Positions 54,486-64,000 of a stretch of DNA of 64,000 bases are shown in pieces. A program made the translations under genes and the position numbers. The notes under the pieces were generated by a model. It made no database searches. It worked only from the letters and a program-made list of their open reading frames with translations, and had not been told where the DNA came from. The stretch's first letter is position 1; every line of letters begins with the position of its first letter. Origin of the DNA: Diaporthe sp. PMI_573 (taxonomy: Eukaryota > Ascomycota > Sordariomycetes > Diaporthales > Diaporthaceae); the NCBI GenBank assembly GCA_021399435.1, contig JAJTUP010000113.1, positions 62,001-126,000 of the forward strand. Direction: 5' to 3'.

Positions 54486-55936
54486 ATGCCAATCTACTCG
54501 AAAGAAGACAAAATCAAACTAGCACTTCAAGCAATCGAGAATTCTAAAAAAAATATCAAAAGAAACTCTTGAGTAGACGTCAGGCTGCTCGGATCTTTTA
54601 TATCCCTGAATCTACTCTACGCGACAGGATGAACAACCGATCCTGTCGCGAAGAATCACGCGTCGAGAGGCATAAACTTGACCCAATTAAAGAGCAAACA
54701 CTTGTTCAATATATCATTGAGCAAGATGTACAAGGATTTCCAATGCGGCTTTCTAGTGTCGAAGATATGGCTAACCTCCTGCTGGCATCGCGTGATGGCA
54801 AGCCTGTTGGTACTAAATGGGCACAACGCTTCGTAGATGCACAACCAAGCTTGAAGACTAGGTTTAATCGGCCTTATGACTACCAGAGGGCCCTCTGCGA
54901 AGATCCAGAGGTTATTGGGAACTAGTTCCGGCTACTCCGTAACATAATGGCCAAGTATGGGATCACCAGACGACAACCTGTACAACTTTGACGAAACTAG
55001 CTTCATGATGGGCGTGATAACTGCATCAATGGTTGTTACATGTTCTGATCGCCATGGAAAGGCTAAATCTATACAGCCTGGAAACCGTAAATGGGCAACA
55101 GTCATCAAATGTATTAATGCAAAGGGCTGGTATATCCCACCGTTCGTCATTATGCAAGGTGCCTACCACCTTGCCAACTGGACAACAGAGTCAGGCTTCC
55201 CACCAAGCTGGATAGTCAAGCCTACTCCAAATGGGTGGACAGATAACGAGACTGGTCTTAAATGGATTCAGCACTTCGACAAGTATACAAAACAACAGAC
55301 AAAGGGTGTATACCGGATGCTCATCCTTGATGGCCATGAGAGCCATATATCAGCGGAGTTTGAGCAGTATTGCAAAGAGCACAACATTATCCCTATCAGC
55401 ATGCCACCGCATTCTTCTCATTTGCTCCAGCCATTAGACGTTGGATTATTCTCGCCATTGAAGCGTGCATATAGTGATGAGATCAATCTCTTCATCCGGG
55501 CCTCTATCAACCACATCACCAAGTCTGAGTTCTTTATTGCGTTCAAGGCAGCCACAACAAGATCTTTACAGAAGAAAACATGAGATCTGGGTTCAGAGGA
55601 GCTGGGATTTGTCCATGGGACCCAGATTCTGTTATTTCCAAGCTAGATGTCCGCCTACAAACTCCAGTACAATCCCTCCCTATGTCACCATCAAAATGGG
55701 AATCACAAACACCCTCTAATGCCCACCAGACTGTCCAGCAATCAAGTTTTATCAAGGACAGGATCTCTGCCCATCAGGGCAGCTCTCCTACACCAATTCT
55801 TGAGGCAGTTGAGAAGTTTACAAAAGGTGCACAAGCAATGGCGCATCAGATCACTCTTTTGAATGATCGGGTTCGTACTCTTGAGAAGGCTAATATAGGG
55901 CTCGCCAAGCGCCGGAGGGCCAAAAGAACAATATGA
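54486..55936 (+). pseudogene. pogo/Fot1-type DDE transposase, several breaks
   Basis: Start MPIYSKEDKIKLALQAIENS is the usual opening of fungal pogo transposases. After an early frameshift (about 54565) the helix-turn-helix part follows (RRQAARIFYIPESTLRDRM). A TAG at about 54923 stands where a Trp is expected (VIGN-stop-FRLLRN). After a second frameshift near 54957 the catalytic core reads NLYNFDETSFMMGV (first Asp), LILDGHESH (second Asp) and SHLLQPLDVGLFSPLKRAY (third Asp). A third frameshift near 55580 leads to RSGFRGAGICPWDPDSVISK and a helical C-terminus. At least three frameshifts and one stop: dead. Confidence 0.88.
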
Positions 55937-56700
55937 CTAATGGAACTTGTCCAGCTGGTTGCCTGAAAATTTAGCTGCTCCTCCATATATGCTAAGATGG
56001 CCTTGTTAATGCTTAAGGTTGGCATTGACCCTAAGAGCAAGATGGTTTCGTAGTACACATCCTTAAGAGTTACTAATGTGCAAAATTTCGAAGATCCTCC
56101 TGTGCGTAACACTCTCCTAGCAGCAACAAATTCTTTAGTTAACTGCTACTATTAGTATTTATAGATGTAGGCGGCAAAGGAGGACTTGTATGTGCGTAAT
56201 GCTGAGCGTATTAACCATAATATTCTGCTCCTTTGGGATGTTTAGAAACGCTCCCAGGCTCTACACAATGGCCTTAATACCTTTGAATACATTCTTTAAG
56301 TTGCGTTGTGGTTTGTTAACCAATATGTTGTTGATATGATTTCGGTAGACAGACACCTTTGCTTCCCAGCATATAGCTAGAAATTGGGCTTTGTGGACGT
56401 CTGTTGGCTTCTTATATGGGTTAAACGACTTCACATAATTTAGCACTATTGGGTCCAACCATTTTACATTTTCTCTATTGCCGATGGGTTGGATCTTTTG
56501 GCCATAGAGCGATACATAGCGGAGAAATCTAGCGACATGGGGAATGCAGCCGTTTGTAAGCTTCAGCCCTACCGTTTAAGCTACCGCATGGCTTGCAGAT
56601 CGCTGTGAATTCCCTCCACAAGGCAAATTCGGGGCACAGCAGGTACTGAAGCCCTGTTAGTGGACGCAATGCACACCTTAAGCCACGTTATACGGCAATT
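55937..56700. other. AT-rich non-coding region
   Basis: No gene. A 65-codon minus-strand frame (56261-56458) shows KSFNPYKKPTDVHKAQFLAI, which may be eroded coding sequence, but no family was recognised. Confidence 0.4.
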
Positions 56701-56729
56701 ACCCATGGCTAGGCTGCTAGACGTCGCAC

Positions 56730-57360
56730 CACCCCAGAATCACGTTACTAGACACACAGCACCCGCAGAACCGCGTTTCTAGACATACGGTAGCCATGAA
56801 ATCGCGGTACTGGACACAGAGCACCCGTGGAAATGTGTTACTAGACACGACGGCACCCTGGAATTAGGTTCCTAGACACATGACACTCGCGGGATCGTGT
56901 TCCTAGAGACGGGGCACTCGTGGGTCCGCGTTCCTGGACACAAGGCATCTGTGGAACTGCGTTCCTAGATACGATGCTCCCCCTACTCTGGTTACTAGGC
57001 ACGGCAGGCACCAGGCACCTGCCCTTGCTTCACCACATCACCTGTGAACCGCGGTACTGGGCACCATAGGACCCGGAACCGTGCAGCACGGCAGCCGTGA
57101 GTCCGCGTTACTGGAACCCACGGATCCCTGAAGCAGGACGGAGGTTGCCAGCGCGGCCTCTATTGCATCAGCCGCGGATCCGCGTTACTGGACACCATGG
57201 CGCCCTAGAATCAGGTTCCCAGGCACATGGCACTCGCGGGACCGTGTTCCTGGACACAGGACCCATGAGTCCGCGCTACTAGACACCACGGCACCCTAGA
57301 ATTAGGTTCCTAGACACATGGCACCCACGGAACCTTGTTACTGGACATAGAACACCCGTG
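56730..57360. repeat. Minisatellite, about 20 units of about 31 bp
   Basis: Degenerate units containing GGCACCCGTGGAACC then GCGTTCCTGGACACA, repeated about 20 times, with the spacing broken by insertions near 57000 and 57130. GTTACTGGACAC / GTTCCTAGACAC recurs throughout. The array ends exactly where the hAT transposase sequence begins. Confidence 0.85.
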
Positions 57361-58545
57361 GTTACGAAGGCACAAGCCACCGAGGAATGGCGGGAGTTTA
57401 ATGTTCTGGGGAAGCTCCACAACTTGTGCATGTATTCAAGGAGCTCTACCTGCATCTGCAACGACTTCAAGGCCAAGATTGGCAGGGCCTTGCCGAGGGA
57501 TAATGATACACGCTGGAATTCATGGTTCCGTCTTATTGACGTGGCAATTGAGAGGCGGGCAAAGTTCATGGATTGGATTCAAGAAAATCATGCCAAGATC
57601 GAGAAAGATGCGCTGGACCACAACGACTGGAACGAGCTCCGAGACATCCATGCGTTTCTACAACCATTTCACCAGATCTCGGTACGCCAAGGCCGGGAGA
57701 ACACACTCGATGAAGTTCTATCTCATATGGATTTCCTCCATCATCACTTCACGCAGGCTAAAGACAAGTCTTTCAGTAACCCACGCTTCTACGCTCGCTT
57801 TCACGTGGCTTGGCTAAAGTTCGAGAAGTATTATCAGCTTACCGAACAGGCCCCCGTGTACGTGGCCGGTATTCTCCTCCACCCAGCACTCCGAAAGAGC
57901 TATCTGAGTGAGCAGTGGAAGAGAAACCCAGCGTGGGTTAGCAACGCCGTGAAGTCTGTCAGAAAGATTTGGTCCACAGAGTACAAGAGCTACCAGCTCC
58001 CAGATCAACAACAGGAGAAAGGGCAAAAACTCGACGAGTTCGATCGCTGGAGACAGAAGGTGTACAGCACAGCGAGCGAGGTGAAGGATGAATTCGACCG
58101 CTTTATTTATGTAAGTAATTTGAAGCCTTCTACCTAATGGCCAGGTTTTGACGATACTTGGCAGGGCTCACAAGTTGGGATTGGACAACAAACGGCCTTG
58201 CAGTGATGGCTTGAACCGACCCAGCGAGAGAATTTTCCCCTCCTCTGCCGTATGGCCATTGACATATTCTGCATCCCTCCGATGTCTACGGAAGCAGAGC
58301 GAATTTTCTCAGGCGCAAGACGGCAGGTTACATGGGATAGAAGTAGCATGTCTGCCAAAATGGTAGAGGCATGTGAGTGCATTAAAAGCTGGATAAGTGT
58401 TCCAAAGGGGAAAAGCAGGCCGCTTCTTGCAGGGGTGTTTAGGGGAGCGGATGATATCGACGCGGCTGTAAGGATACTCCAAGAAGATATAGAGATGGGC
58501 AAGGGGGAAGAAAGCGATGGCGAGGCTAGCGAATTGGTAGCATAG
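57358..58545 (+). pseudogene. hAT transposase, 5'-truncated
   Basis: First piece (to 58137): LGKLHNLCMYSR, the RNase-H-like core segment LPRDNDTRWNSWFRLIDVAI, then the helical LEIKDY-type region (HVAWLKFEKYYQLTEQAPVY and AGILLHPALRK). After GTAAGT at 58111 the frame breaks; a coherent piece restarts with WLEPTQREN...LLCRMAIDIFCIPPMSTEAERIFSG and ends with the C-terminal dimerisation domain (MSAKMVEACECIKSW). The N-terminal zinc-finger BED part and first catalytic Asp are missing, replaced by the minisatellite. Cannot be active. Confidence 0.85.
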
Positions 58546-58649
58546 GTAGGTAGGCAATGCTAGACATGTTTGAGGTGCCTAGTGGTAAGGTGTATATCGG
58601 CTCCGAGCTTGCCAAAGAGAGGGGGAGGAAAACAAAGGAATTAGATATT

Positions 58650-58745
58650 GATTGATATGAAACTGAAACCGGTTTCATATGAAACTGAAACTATACTGGC
58701 GTCCGGTTTCATGAAACTGAAACTCACCCCAGTTTCAGTTTCATA
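58650..58745. repeat. GAAACTGAAAC repeats, likely 3' end of the hAT element
   Basis: Five or more copies of GAAACTGAAAC or its complement, with palindromes such as GAAACCGGTTTC, in about 95 bp. They lie about 100 bases past the hAT stop and run up to the stop codon of the next gene. Sub-terminal repeated words fit a hAT end; a TIR and target duplication could not be fixed. Confidence 0.55.
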
Positions 58746-60159
58746 GCGTGTCTATGCAGCACTGCCAACTGTCATTCAGATTTTCCTCGGTATCAACCAC
58801 AGAAGTGTCTGTTAACGAGGGCAGCGTGTCGACAGTATGCTCACTCCTGACATGCCCCTGCCGCCGCTTGCGACGTCGTCCCCGTTCTTCCTCCTCCGAA
58901 TCAGAGCAATCGCAATGCTCAGCGTCGACCCCACCCCATGGGTATACTCTTACTCGTCTTGTCTTCTGCGGTGGCCACTCCCATCCACTATCATCCTCCT
59001 CCTCGTCGTTAGCTGACGTCTGGGAACGAGATCGCTTCCTGCTGCTCGGACTCTCGCTCGCCTTCCTTGAACCACCGCCACTATAGAGGTCTCGCAGAGC
59101 CGTTTCAGACAACCATTCCCTCTGCACCTCATGCCGGTTTCCAGCCCGTAGTCTGGCGACATACTTCTCCGTCGGACTAAATGCTATGAATGGCTTTAAG
59201 AGCATAAAGACAGCCTGCGCGAATTTTGCAAAGATATATTGCTTTGCAACACACTCAAAAGCATTTCTCTGGATTAGCCTGTTGTGCCATTTGGCGGCGA
59301 ACTCCCGGCTTCCCGGTGTTGGCGCCGTGAGAACGTGCGCTATGTATTGACCTCCTCGCTTAGGAACAAAGGCGAACATATGTGCGTCCCACATGTTGTG
59401 TAAATCCGCTCGTATAGTAATCTTATTGCGTGTATTGTGAATGAAGCGCATAGTATGCTGCTCATCCTCGTAGCGTTTCATGTTGTTAACTTGAAACCAT
59501 GTAATGTTGGCAGAAGGAACTATGTGCGCTCTGGTGATTGAATAGTCATAGTTGGAGAGGACGCATCGCGAGAAATTGGGACGCGGGACAGCAAATGCTG
59601 CAATGGGAAGTACGGGGGGCGGGTGAGGAGGTGCTGTCGCATCATCAGGAGGAGCGGCTGCGTCGGCATCGGGACGGTCGGCGTAGGGACGGTCGGCGTT
59701 GGGAGGAGCGGTCGTGTCTGCATCACCGTCGCCCCAACCCAGATTCAAGAAGTCGTCATGAGGGAATCGCCAGTCTTCGAAAGTCGGAACGATCGGATAC
59801 ACATAGCGGCCCTGTCTTTGTTCCACGTCGCCGTCGCCATCACCATCGCGCCGCTCGACAATGAGCCAGTAGCTGTCTTCTGTCAGAATTCCGTCTGGCG
59901 CAACTGTAACAGCCTGTTGCCCGTCCCGATCAGTTGCCAAGTATCCATGAAAAGCATTGTTGGCGATAATCTGGCAGGCTTGAAGTGCAGTGCGGTGATG
60001 GACGCCTGTAGCTAGTCCATTTCGGTCCAGCCGGGGTAGTTTGAGCAGAACGTCATCGAAGTCTGCGTAGGCCGGATGCCTAAAGGAGATCGTAGAGTAT
60101 GGCGGGATGAAGCGAGAACTGAGGTCTTCGTGCACCCGCGGCTCCAGTGTGACGTCCAT
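58741..60159 (-). CDS. HNH-nuclease-domain fungal protein
   Basis: 472 residues from the first ATG (60159); the frame is open upstream without another ATG. Domain near residues 195-265: CVLSNYDYSITRAHIVPSA (Cys and the His of AHIVP), then ITIRADLHNMWDAHMFAFVP with the LHNMWD box, as in the HNH_2 family. The family is widespread in fungi with unknown targets; HNH nucleases cleave DNA with a single metal. The first 180 residues are a family leader with a Pro/Asp-rich linker; the tail (after 370) is acidic and Lys/Arg-rich with nuclear-signal-like RKRSRS and RGRRRKRRQG. Intact. Divergent from a putative second nuclease-like gene. Whether the metal-binding His of the second half is kept is unclear (LHNMWDAH has a His). 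Confidence 0.78.
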   Translation of the reverse strand: MDVTLEPRVHEDLSSRFIPPYSTISFRHPAYADFDDVLLKLPRLDRNGLATGVHHRTALQACQIIANNAFHGYLATDRDGQQAVTVAPDGILTEDSYWLIVERRDGDGDGDVEQRQGRYVYPIVPTFEDWRFPHDDFLNLGWGDGDADTTAPPNADRPYADRPDADAAAPPDDATAPPHPPPVLPIAAFAVPRPNFSRCVLSNYDYSITRAHIVPSANITWFQVNNMKRYEDEQHTMRFIHNTRNKITIRADLHNMWDAHMFAFVPKRGGQYIAHVLTAPTPGSREFAAKWHNRLIQRNAFECVAKQYIFAKFAQAVFMLLKPFIAFSPTEKYVARLRAGNRHEVQREWLSETALRDLYSGGGSRKASESPSSRKRSRSQTSANDEEEDDSGWEWPPQKTRRVRVYPWGGVDAEHCDCSDSEEEERGRRRKRRQGHVRSEHTVDTLPSLTDTSVVDTEENLNDSWQCCIDTL

Positions 60160-60511
60160 GGCGGCGGTAGCCGAGTTCACTAGTGGGTGGTATTTGACTG
60201 TAGCCAAGCGTGATGCGCCGAGTCGTTGATTGACGTTTGGAGGTCAGACGGTTACTGACTAGGTAGCAGGCAGCCGATATCCTGGCTGGCCTACCTAAGG
60301 TAGTTGTGTCCATCCGCATGGGCGTGGGTTTGCTTTCAGATCACATAGCTCTGCTATAGTGATGACTCTAGCAGGTCTGGCGTGGTTGCTTGTGTTGTCG
60401 AGAACGAGACGGGACTTTATTGCAGCCAAGCTGGAGGGGCGGATTGGTTGGCCGCCCCTATCTAATCAGCTGCCTGCCGGCGAGTTAGGAGTGCCAAGAC
60501 GGAGACATGTC

Positions 60512-61325
60512 ATGCATCGATTCTCACCTTCATCTGCAACCGCACCGCCATCACCGACTCAAACCGCCTGGCCAACGATGGGCTCCCAAGAACATCTTCC
60601 GGCAGCCGTGTTCGCGCCTTCTCCCCCCCTCACTACAAGCCCCGGGACGTCCGACTGTGACGCCGAGGGCAGCAAGCCGTCGGGGCGGAGACGAAAACCG
60701 CAGGCACCAGAGGGAGAACCATCTCCATCGTCGTCGTTCACATCCGCGGACCCACCCGTCACTCGACCGTGCAGCGACCTCGACACGGCGTTCGAACTCG
60801 TCAGGGCGGCCTGGCAGGGGAATCTGCCAGACGACTTGCCGTGTCCCGAGTGGCATGTCCTGACCATCTCACCTGCCCAGTTCCTCGACCTGTGTGAACG
60901 GCTAGAAAAGGAGGGATTGCTCAAGTACTTCGAAGACCTCCGCTACGATTACAACCCTGACCGTTCCGAACTCGTCCTGCGTCTCATGGAGTAAGGACCT
61001 CTCCCCAATCATAGCGTTGTTGAGCAGGACATGATGTGCTAAGCGAGTTTGGCACAGGACCGCCCTGCATGCATGCATGACGGAACGCATTCGCGACGCG
61101 ATAAAATCACAGCTGCAAAAGCTCCCTCCCCAGCCTGACGGCGCGCAATCCGATTCCGCGCAGTCCGACACCGACGCTCCACTGTCCGACTACGACCCCG
61201 ACGCCCTCTTGTCTCGACTTGCCTCTAAAATCAACACATATGGACACATGAAGATCAGGCTCCAGGCAGAGACGGGGCCGGCTAGGAGGTCTCCTGATGG
61301 CCAACTCTGCTACGACATCTCGTAA
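60512..61325 (+). pseudogene. N-terminal half of a fungal PD-(D/E)XK-like protein
   Basis: Exon 1 to 60990, 67-nt intron (60991-61057, GTAAGG...GGCACAG), exon 2 61058-61325. After a Pro/Ser-rich leader it reads HVLTISPAQFLDLCERLEKE then GLLKYFEDLRYDYNPDRSEL, joined through the splice to METALHACMTERIRDAIKSQ; then LASKINTYGHMKI and ARRSPDGQLCYDIS-stop. This is the layout of a fungal protein family in which HDPDA...VVxEVSYSQxxKDL follows, resembling a PD-(D/E)XK active site. Here the frame ends just after the PD, before the E-x-K part. Start assignment uncertain (ATG at 60362, 60512 or 60578). Family named from recall; moderate confidence. Confidence 0.45.
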
Positions 61326-63170
61326 CATTTGAAAAGCTCAGACTTGCAAACAACCCTTATATCCTCCTAGTTCACTTTATCGCTGGAAGATTTCAGAACA
61401 CAAGCGTCCTTCCCATGGTCCCAGAACGCCAACAGATCTCTAATTGGAATAAGATCAATTCGATCAAATTATACTGTACTTCTCCACAGCAGCCCCATTG
61501 TACAATACTGATGGCGACTGGTGCAAGGACAGAGTGCTCATTTCGGATTTTTAATTTCAGAAAACCCAGTTTATCATCTAGAAGAAATGTAGCTATTACA
61601 TATTATGACGGGGCACAAGGCAGAAATGAGATATAAATTCAAAAGCACCTGGTTCATCATTCGCGCGATGGACTTGCCCGTCGCTTGCATCATATGATGA
61701 ATTATCACCCAATTGTTCATTTAAGGAGCCACTCACTGAACATAAAGCCATGCTCCTTCCGCGAACATTATGCACAATGCCTTCCGATCTAAAGCTCACC
61801 CGTGCAATGGGTTTGTTCTGCTTGTTATCCTTACTTCGCGGTTATATTGTCACCACCAATCTTTGCCATTCTCCTCACTATGCCTTTTGCAAGTCTCGAT
61901 GCTCCCGCCCGAGCGGATGGATACCATACTCTCGATAGCCTTCCGGAGTCTACTCCAGCACCGCCGGAACTGTCGCGGACCTACCAAGATCGGCGCTGCT
62001 GTCCAACAAGCCAGGGGATCCCCCGATCAAAGAGCTAGCCATGGGCCTGGATCAAGGAAATTTTACGGCTTTCGAGCTGGCGCTGGGCAACCAAGTATGT
62101 GGTGCAGGGGTAGTGGACCTGGAGGAGGGGTCCACGTCCACACCCCAGGTGTATGCGCAACCGGGCGGAGAAGTATGTTCTCGTGATGTGACTTCGGCGT
62201 TTGTTCTGCAGTACGGGACCCGGGCCACCAAGGAGGAAACTTATGCTTTCCTTTCGGCTAGTTGCTGCAAACGGGCACTGCGGCGTCGTTCAAAGGGTAG
62301 TCATGCAAGAGAGCCTGAACCGCCTGACTCACCGAAACAAATCAAAAAAATCCGAGTACGCCGTGTCCTCCTTCCCGTACGAGGCTTTCAGTCTCGCCTC
62401 GAGGGAGTTGCCAAGCGGGACTTCCCAAGCCGAAAGCTCCTTGACACGGTGGGCAGGCGGGTCCACGCGCTCAAGAGAAAAAGTATTGTTGTCGTGGCGA
62501 CCGCCAGAGAACAGCCTGCGATCTGCCCGAGACCACTTCATCGTACCCAATCTGTAGTACACAGCGTTGGAAACAGGACTTGAGCAACAACATACGGCCA
62601 TCTTCGGCGGCCAGCCTCCGCAGCTGCCTTCGAATGAGCCGCCCCACACTGTGTTTTCTGGTCAACTTGTCAGAGGCAACAATAGGATTGAGCAAACTCA
62701 GCACTCACATCGTCTCATCACAAAGCGCGAAAATCCTGAGGTTGATCTATGTTTGGAGACAAGCCGCTGGTGATTTTGGCGGCACAAAACGAATTCAGAA
62801 TTAATATCAGGTCCGAAAACGTGAGCACTGGGCGTAGCAATGTAGTGTCTGATCTTGAAAATCTCTTAGCTGTGCCTCTAACTAAGATACAAACAACGCC
62901 CGCCACCCCGCCACCCAAATCAGTATATACACTGTTATCCTGACTGCCCTGTTGTCAAAGCGCTCGTGTCTGCCGCCACAGGAGAAAACATCTACAAGTA
63001 CCGCTACGATTCAAATCCCGTACCCGAGCTCCTCACGCGTGCGTGCAGACACTCCATCAAACAGTGCGCAAAATATAGGACAGAAACTAAAATCAAGAAT
63101 CAAACCAACCCCTCGGTAATTCTAGCGCATGGCCGACAAACAGGTCTACCGCCAACAAACGCCCTAGATC
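61326..63170. other. Region with one unrecognised long open frame
   Basis: A 180-codon plus-strand frame from 62041 to 62583 has a basic C-terminal half (RRRSKGSHAREPEPPDSPKQ). Overlapping plus and minus frames of similar length in the same place show that composition, not selection, may explain it. No domain recognised. Nothing else seen. Confidence 0.25.
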
Positions 63171-63755
63171 ATTACGAGGAGGTTCCGTTTCTGGGCCAAG
63201 TCCTTCGCATCACCCTTACAGCTATCGCTACGAGTGGTGCCGCTCTTAGCAGCCTTGCCATCACAGCTGGCCTCTCTAGGGAGGCGATTGTGCCAGACGT
63301 TCTCAGACCCTCGGAGTCGCATTTCCAATTTTCGACAACTCACACAACTGGATCTGGTCATCAAACCCGTCGACTTCGGCCCACAGGTTGACCGGTTAAA
63401 ACAGCTCGCACCGAAGCTTCAACTACCGAATCTACAATGCCTAGGGCTCTATAAGGCATATTGTAGCGTACAGGATCTTGGAGCTTTTATCGTGAGGCAC
63501 AAAGCAACACTCCAAAGCGTTAATTTGGTCCGAGTAGGAGTTTCGGGTGGAATTGGCCACTGGAGGTCTTTGTTCGCTCTAATTCGTGATCATCTCCCAA
63601 GGCTTGGGTTATCCATAAATCTATGCACTACAGGGGGGCTTGCCCTATCGTGCCGAGTGGAACACGAAAATGGAGAGGAATTTGAAGATTGTTTTGATGT
63701 CGGGGGCAGTCACGAAGCCTGGACGACGGCAATCCAGGTGATAAAAACAAGATAG
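63171..63755 (+). pseudogene. F-box/LRR-like protein, 3' part, frameshifted
   Basis: A first stretch reads FLGQVLRITLTAIATSGAAL and on to EAIVPDVLRPSESHF; the frame changes near 63340 and continues as FRQLTQLDLVIKP, then APKLQLPNLQCLGLYKAYCS, ...DLGAFIVRHKATLQSVNLVR, ending VIKTR. Leucine-rich pairs (LTQLDLVI, LPNLQCLGL, LQSVNLVRV) follow the pattern of fungal F-box proteins, substrate adaptors of SCF ubiquitin ligases. The F-box itself is not visible upstream. One frameshift makes it a remnant. The last 245 bases of the window show no gene. Confidence 0.5.
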
Positions 63756-64000
63756 ATACATTGTAAGGATCGTCTGGCTATTAAAGTTTCAGAGTCTATT
63801 GCCAGTGACACTATTGCCTTTGCGAAGGGCATGACGTTTTCCCTACAACCTCCCTTGGCCGTCCTCCCTAGTCAGATAGGGCAGAACTCTTAGCCGCGGG
63901 AGAACTTGGCGTCACTTGATCCGGACGCCTCGCTCTGGTGTTACTCGGGGATTTCCGAAATCGAATCGTGACACATCTCTCACACGGTTGCTCTACGTTC

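Noticed and set aside
62201..62557. Frame with LSFRLVAANGHCGVVQRVVM, like an ankyrin repeat
   Set aside because: One isolated match, and three overlapping frames of equal length in the same place; the ankyrin consensus does not continue.

Overview
The window is nuclear DNA of a filamentous ascomycete (Pezizomycotina). Evidence for this: introns of about 50-85 nt with GT(A/G)AG donors and GCTAAC-type branch points; Zn2Cys6, NmrA-like, LaeA-like and FunK1 gene families; Ty3/Gypsy, pogo and hAT transposons typical of moulds. I cannot place it at genus level. The mix of intact lineage-specific genes, many decayed gene copies, transposon debris and minisatellites looks like an accessory or repeat-rich compartment (inference).

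Layout. 0-5 kb: the 3' end of a coiled-coil protein, a truncated minus-strand Ty3/Gypsy element with one LTR, and a 1.2-kb array of about 54 G-rich 22-bp repeats arranged as a giant inverted repeat. 5-13 kb: a decayed kinase-like gene, an importin-alpha copy without its autoinhibitory IBB region, remnants of an RNase H-like gene, a class-III aminotransferase and a repeat protein, then a clean solo LTR with a 5-bp target duplication. 13-24 kb: mostly non-coding sequence with short repeats, a decayed 2OG-Fe(II) oxygenase gene, a ZZ-type zinc finger fragment, a broken HNH protein carrying GWLL-type repeats, and a decayed MFS transporter. 25-31 kb: an intact bZIP gene, a TPR fragment, and a chimeric junction between a phosphoketolase fragment and a P450. 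33-41 kb: a decayed LaeA-like methyltransferase, a decayed membrane protein, an FHA-like/kinase gene and an intact FunK1 kinase.

42.7-53.9 kb is the most coherent block: FAD monooxygenase (-), MFS exporter (+), P450 (+, cut off before the heme site), NmrA-like regulator (-) and Zn2Cys6 activator (+). It looks like a small catabolic or secondary-metabolite cluster whose P450 was interrupted at 49.26 kb. The last two genes share a promoter with a perfect 23-bp inverted repeat built of CGACCG/CGGTCG words, and they are bracketed by about 150-bp inverted repeats.

54-64 kb: a decayed pogo transposase, a minisatellite of about 31-bp units abutting a hAT transposase whose 5' half is missing, a divergent pair made of an intact HNH-domain protein and a truncated protein resembling a fungal PD-(D/E)XK-like family, and an F-box/LRR-like remnant. 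All family assignments rest on reading the translations by eye; no database search was run.
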